Assembly (NCBI GenBank): GCA_946615865.1
Contig: CAMOIJ010000008.1
Coordinates: 1-64,000 of the forward strand
Direction of reading: 5' to 3'
Origin: an uncultured Lachnospiraceae bacterium
GTDB lineage: Bacteria > Bacillota > Clostridia > Lachnospirales > Lachnospiraceae
DNA length: 64,000 bases
Below, one piece after another: positions 61,871 through 64,000 of this stretch. The notes beneath the pieces were generated by a model. The model saw only the letters and a list, made by a program, of their open reading frames with translations, had not been told where the DNA came from and did no database searches. Position 1 is the stretch's first letter. Each line of letters opens with the position of its first letter. A program made the position numbers and the translations under genes.

Positions 61871-62149
61871 CTATTTGTTGTAGTACCAAATATCGTGATT
61901 GTGTATATAATCTATTGCAGACTCGAGAGAACTATATCGTCCCCTCTGTTGATGGAAGGAATACCGTTCAGAATGCCTGTGCAGGATCTCGCAGGCCGAA
62001 CCATCATAAGGGGATATGATGATCCATTCGTGACTGGTCAGGCTGCTCTTCAGATGTATGTCGTGCCCGTTAGATGCAATTATGTTATAGCTAGCCCCTA
62101 GAGAATTCAAATAACTCAGCTCATCCCGGCTGAACATAATTGTCCTCAT
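61871..62149 (-). CDS. Hypothetical small protein
   Basis: 92 residues, no family recognised, with DIHLKSSLTSHEWIIISPYD and a C-terminal SLESAIDYIHNHDIWYYNK. It overlaps the upstream 82-residue gene by 29 bases. Two ATGs, at 62149 and 62137, are possible; GAGGA sits five bases before the second. The tight overlap with the 82-residue gene suggests a functional pair, but no toxin or antitoxin motif is seen. Confidence 0.5.
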   Translation of the reverse strand: MRTIMFSRDELSYLNSLGASYNIIASNGHDIHLKSSLTSHEWIIISPYDGSACEILHRHSERYSFHQQRGRYSSLESAIDYIHNHDIWYYNK

Positions 62150-62369
62150 TAATCAAGTCTTTTGCTCTAATTACCATTTCGAGTTTTGCAATGACTTCCT
62201 CCACCACATCCCGCATTATCGGTTCCACTGCCAAAGCTATGAGCCGAACAATCTCCCCTTCAGTATCCCAATCCCTGTTTTCATCAGCCATCAAAGCAAC
62301 CGATCGGATCGCCTGCAGATCCTCTGAGATGAATTTCAACTGCTGTCTGCTGTCTTCGAGTTCCATCAT
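62121..62369 (-). CDS. Hypothetical small acidic helical protein
   Basis: 82 residues, predicted helical and acidic, with EDSRQQLKFISEDLQAIRSVA and VEEVIAKLEMVIRAKDLINE. GAGGAGGTG precedes the ATG. It is the first gene of a likely two-gene unit with the 92-residue protein. No family recognised. Confidence 0.55.
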   Translation of the reverse strand: MMELEDSRQQLKFISEDLQAIRSVALMADENRDWDTEGEIVRLIALAVEPIMRDVVEEVIAKLEMVIRAKDLINEDNYVQPG

Positions 62370-62429
62370 GTGTTCTCACCTCCTCAAGCGTCGTTATAGC
62401 ACAGAGAAAGAGGAAAAGAAATAGAATAG

Positions 62430-62772
62430 GCCACCGAAAATCCGAAAACGGCCATTCTTGTGATTTTCGTATAAGATATAGCAGTCACTTTTTATGAAAC
62501 CTCATTGGTTTAAAAAATGCCGTTCATTAAAATTACCAACTCTTTTTAATATCATTACATATACAAGCGATTCGATAGCGGTTTTTTGATATTCTGCTCA
62601 ACATTCCTCAGTAATACGATGCGATTTCTTATCATGTCTTGCTGATCGGTACTAATAATTACACTTTCAGCATTGTAGGCTGGCACTTTCCCCACATTAA
62701 GAACAACTCATAAGTAAAAATCAAGAGTTTTAGCCACCGAAAATCCGAAAGTCGCCATTCTTGTGATTTTCG
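62430..62772. repeat. Two 40-bp direct repeats with internal inverted repeats
   Basis: GCCACCGAAAATCCGAAA...TTGTGATTTTCG occurs at 62430-62469 and 62733-62772, with three differences. Each contains the perfect inverted repeat CGAAAATC/GATTTTCG. They lie 303 bases apart in the 587-base gap before the helicase gene. No gene is seen between them. Confidence 0.75.
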
Positions 62773-62956
62773 CACAAAGTGATTTGCCGAAAAATAGACC
62801 AGCATAGCGGAGAGGATTAATTAACTGTAACTGCTAAGAAAATGATGATATATAATCATGTTAGTGATTTATAAAAACACAAGCGCACATCGGTACTTCA
62901 TAAAACACGCATTACGGTCACGTTACCGTCATTAATCTGAAAGGCAGGTACACCAA

Positions 62957-64000
62957 TTGGAGAGCAGATTTATCGAGGTGAAGTCAAACGGAATAGTCTC
63001 TGCGAAACGGGGTAAAAACAAAAGGACGCCCTATGATCATCAGAAAAAGGCCATGAAGAACCTTGATATCATTGATGAATCCCCCAGTTACAGCACATTG
63101 GTGGTTCTGCCGACTGGCGGCGGAAAGACCTACACTGCTTCCATGTGGCTGCTGAGGCACGCTCTTAACAATCATAAGAAAATACTCTGGATCGCACACA
63201 GGCAGATGCTCCTTGACCAGGCGGCGGAGTCATTCCAGAAGTATGCCTACGCAGAGAACCTCCCGAATATATCATCCTTCTCTTACAGGATCGTATCCGG
63301 TTCTACGAGCCACGACAGGACTAAAGATATCATGCCGGACGATAACCTGCTTATCGCAAGCAAGGACAGCATCGGCAGGAACATGGAAGCCTTAGACAAG
63401 TGGATCAATGGAGACGATGAGATATATCTGGTCATTGATGAAGCACATCATTCCACAGCGAAAACATACAGGAAGATCATAGACCATGTTAGGGCGAAGG
63501 TAAAAAATACAAAGGTTATAGGCCTTACAGCGACGCCGCTCAGGACAGCGGCAAATGAACAAGGGCTTCTTGCGAAGCTGTTTACTGACGGTGTCAAGTC
63601 CGGAAGAGCTGTAAGGGGAGATATCGGCATCACCTACCAGATCGGCCTTAAGGACCTGATTAACAGGGGGATTCTGTCAAAGCCTATATTCGAAAGCCGT
63701 TATACCGATGAGGCTTTTGGAGATAACCTGGGACTGGATGACTGGGAGAAGATCTCACACTTAGATGTCCTTCCGGATTCCATCGCAGGACAGATGGCGA
63801 ACAGCGCGGTCAGGAACAAGCTGATCGTAGAAACATATAAGAAAAATCAGGATGTGTACGGTCAGACTATTGTGTTCGCCGTAAATGTTGTTCATGCGAT
63901 CACGCTCTGCAAGCTGTTCAACAGGGCCGGTATCCCTGCAGAGTTCGTTGTATCCGATGTTAAAGACTTGATCACCGGAGTAACCCTGAGCCGGGAAGAT
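62957..64000 (+). CDS. DEAD/DEAH-box helicase, 3' partial
   Basis: The frame is open from a TTG at 62957 to the window end (348 codons); it is missing from the ORF track because no stop is reached. SF2 motifs: VLPTGGGKTYTAS (Walker A), VIDEAHHS (DEAH), GLTATPLRTA (motif III) and QTIVFAVNVVHAITL at the start of the second RecA lobe. A GGCAGG site lies eight bases before TTG; a GTG at 62978 is an alternative. Helicases of this ResIII/SSL2 type occur in restriction and other defence systems, so it could begin a further defence operon, but what follows is not visible. Confidence 0.88.
   Translation, partial: MESRFIEVKSNGIVSAKRGKNKRTPYDHQKKAMKNLDIIDESPSYSTLVVLPTGGGKTYTASMWLLRHALNNHKKILWIAHRQMLLDQAAESFQKYAYAENLPNISSFSYRIVSGSTSHDRTKDIMPDDNLLIASKDSIGRNMEALDKWINGDDEIYLVIDEAHHSTAKTYRKIIDHVRAKVKNTKVIGLTATPLRTAANEQGLLAKLFTDGVKSGRAVRGDIGITYQIGLKDLINRGILSKPIFESRYTDEAFGDNLGLDDWEKISHLDVLPDSIAGQMANSAVRNKLIVETYKKNQDVYGQTIVFAVNVVHAITLCKLFNRAGIPAEFVVSDVKDLITGVTLSRED

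Noticed and set aside
33394-64000. A second copy of the tRNA-Ala 3' end as attR
   Set aside because: None was seen by eye in the window; the right boundary is probably outside it.

Overview
The window looks like a chromosomal segment of a Gram-positive anaerobe of the Clostridia, most likely Lachnospiraceae. The reasons are strong AGGAGG-type ribosome binding sites, frequent GTG/TTG starts, domain-permuted membrane GH3 enzymes, a ZTP riboswitch ahead of formate-tetrahydrofolate ligase, and mobile-element gene families typical of gut Firmicutes. The assignment is by gene content only.

Core region, about 1-33.3 kb. It opens with three consecutive family 3 glycoside hydrolases (the first cut by the window edge, the second membrane-anchored with reversed domain order, the third cytosolic) and a small GtrA-like membrane protein. 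A strong terminator separates them from a ten-gene Mrp/Mbh-type cation/proton antiporter operon (8.5-18.1 kb) that carries four large NuoL/M/N-like subunits. A Na/Pi cotransporter-PhoU protein follows. Next come a ZTP riboswitch with its terminator, a 159-bp MITE-like structured element, and fhs. Then come an amidohydrolase, a YkgJ-type cysteine-cluster protein and a membrane-anchored repeat protein, followed by a metal-resistance operon (ArsR/SmtB-type repressor with its operator, a free HMA-domain chaperone and a P1B ATPase). An eight-unit array of degenerate 61-73 bp hairpin repeats precedes a large cell-surface subtilase. The core ends at tRNA-Ala(GGC).

Integrated element, from 33.4 kb onward. 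A tyrosine recombinase sits directly against the 3' end of the tRNA gene, the usual arrangement for an integrative mobilizable element. Behind it are a VapE-type helicase, a tandemly duplicated two-gene unit of unknown function with a decayed third copy, a macro-domain/HTH-like protein, an ArdC antirestriction protein, a DUF5688 protein and several small accessory genes. A heavily structured intergenic region (probable oriT) follows, with mobC, a MobA-type relaxase, a coiled-coil membrane gene overprinted on the relaxase 3' end, and a P4-type primase-helicase. No type IV secretion genes are visible, so transfer would need helper functions.

Accessory/defence region, about 49.8-64 kb. An acidic protein, a small membrane protein and a membrane-anchored HTH protein with a palindromic operator/promoter are followed by a complete type I restriction-modification operon (hsdR, hsdM, hsdS). 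Between hsdS and a downstream PD-(D/E)XK-like nuclease lies a two-gene cassette that includes an AbiU2-like HEPN protein; it is followed by a decayed copy of an hsdS 3' end, which suggests cassette exchange. A Tudor-like/PUA-like protein, an XRE regulator, two small genes, a pair of 40-bp repeats and the start of a DEAH helicase complete the window. The distal attachment site was not found, so the element boundary may lie beyond the window.
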